Assembly (NCBI GenBank): GCA_025455225.1
Contig: JALOMY010000330.1
Span: forward strand, 1 to 5,696
Length of the DNA stretch: 5,696 nucleotides
Reading direction: 5' to 3'
From: Cyclobacteriaceae bacterium
Lineage (GTDB): Bacteria; Bacteroidota; Bacteroidia; Cytophagales; Cyclobacteriaceae
Below, piece after piece: positions 5,690-5,696 of this stretch. Below the pieces are notes generated by a model. The model had not been told where the DNA came from and did no database searches. It saw only the letters and a list, made by a program, of their open reading frames with translations. The translations under genes and the position numbers were made by a program. Every line of letters starts with the position of its first letter. Position 1 is the first letter of the stretch.

Positions 5690-5696
5690 TCTTCTT

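Noticed and set aside
1..5696. CRISPR array, tRNA or rRNA gene, insertion sequence or prophage element
   Set aside because: No spaced repeats, cloverleaf-like segments, transposase motifs or terminal inverted repeats were seen; the window is almost fully occupied by ordinary chromosomal genes.

Overview
The window looks like a chromosomal segment of a Bacteroidota bacterium, most likely of the Cytophagales type. This rests on the protein families (a DUF3078 outer-membrane protein, a LysM-rich MltD-like transglycosylase, and a DnaX with the Bacteroidota-type C-terminus ending GLDPDY), on the absence of clear Shine-Dalgarno sequences, and on -7 boxes of the TAnnTTTG kind. The assignment is by family recognition only; no database search was possible.

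Layout, left to right. (1) A 5'-truncated class I SAM-dependent O-methyltransferase (up to 553, +), followed after 34 bp by a 598-residue secreted lytic transglycosylase with LysM-type repeats (588-2384, +), probably in one transcript. (2) A 151-bp intergenic region with a -7-like box, small dyads and a perfect 17-bp tandem duplication. (3) A stand-alone receiver-domain response regulator (2536-2949, +), and 35 bp later a DUF3078 beta-barrel protein (2985-3896, +). (4) Convergent to these, on the minus strand, dnaX (DNA polymerase III clamp-loader subunit), occupying 5596 down to 3903. (5) A 100-bp right edge that probably carries divergent control signals for dnaX and for a gene beyond the window.

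The most notable element is dnaX. Its reading frame is split by a run of ten A residues in the mRNA (T10 at 4499-4508 on +). Reading straight through gives a 371-residue gamma-like product that stops six codons after the A-run. Shifting by -1 on the run gives an uninterrupted 564-residue tau-like product with the expected C-terminal domain. The third frame stops immediately. This is the layout of programmed gamma/tau production, probably by transcriptional slippage (as known for Thermus dnaX) or ribosomal -1 slippage (as in E. coli); a homopolymer sequencing error is the main alternative. The same protein also appears to lack the four-cysteine zinc module normally found between Walker A and the ELDAAS segment.

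Functionally the plus-strand genes are mostly cell-envelope (peptidoglycan cleavage, outer-membrane barrel) with one orphan signalling gene, while the minus-strand gene is replication. The two blocks meet tail to tail with six bases between stop codons, and the intrinsic terminator for the plus-strand transcript lies inside the last codons of dnaX.
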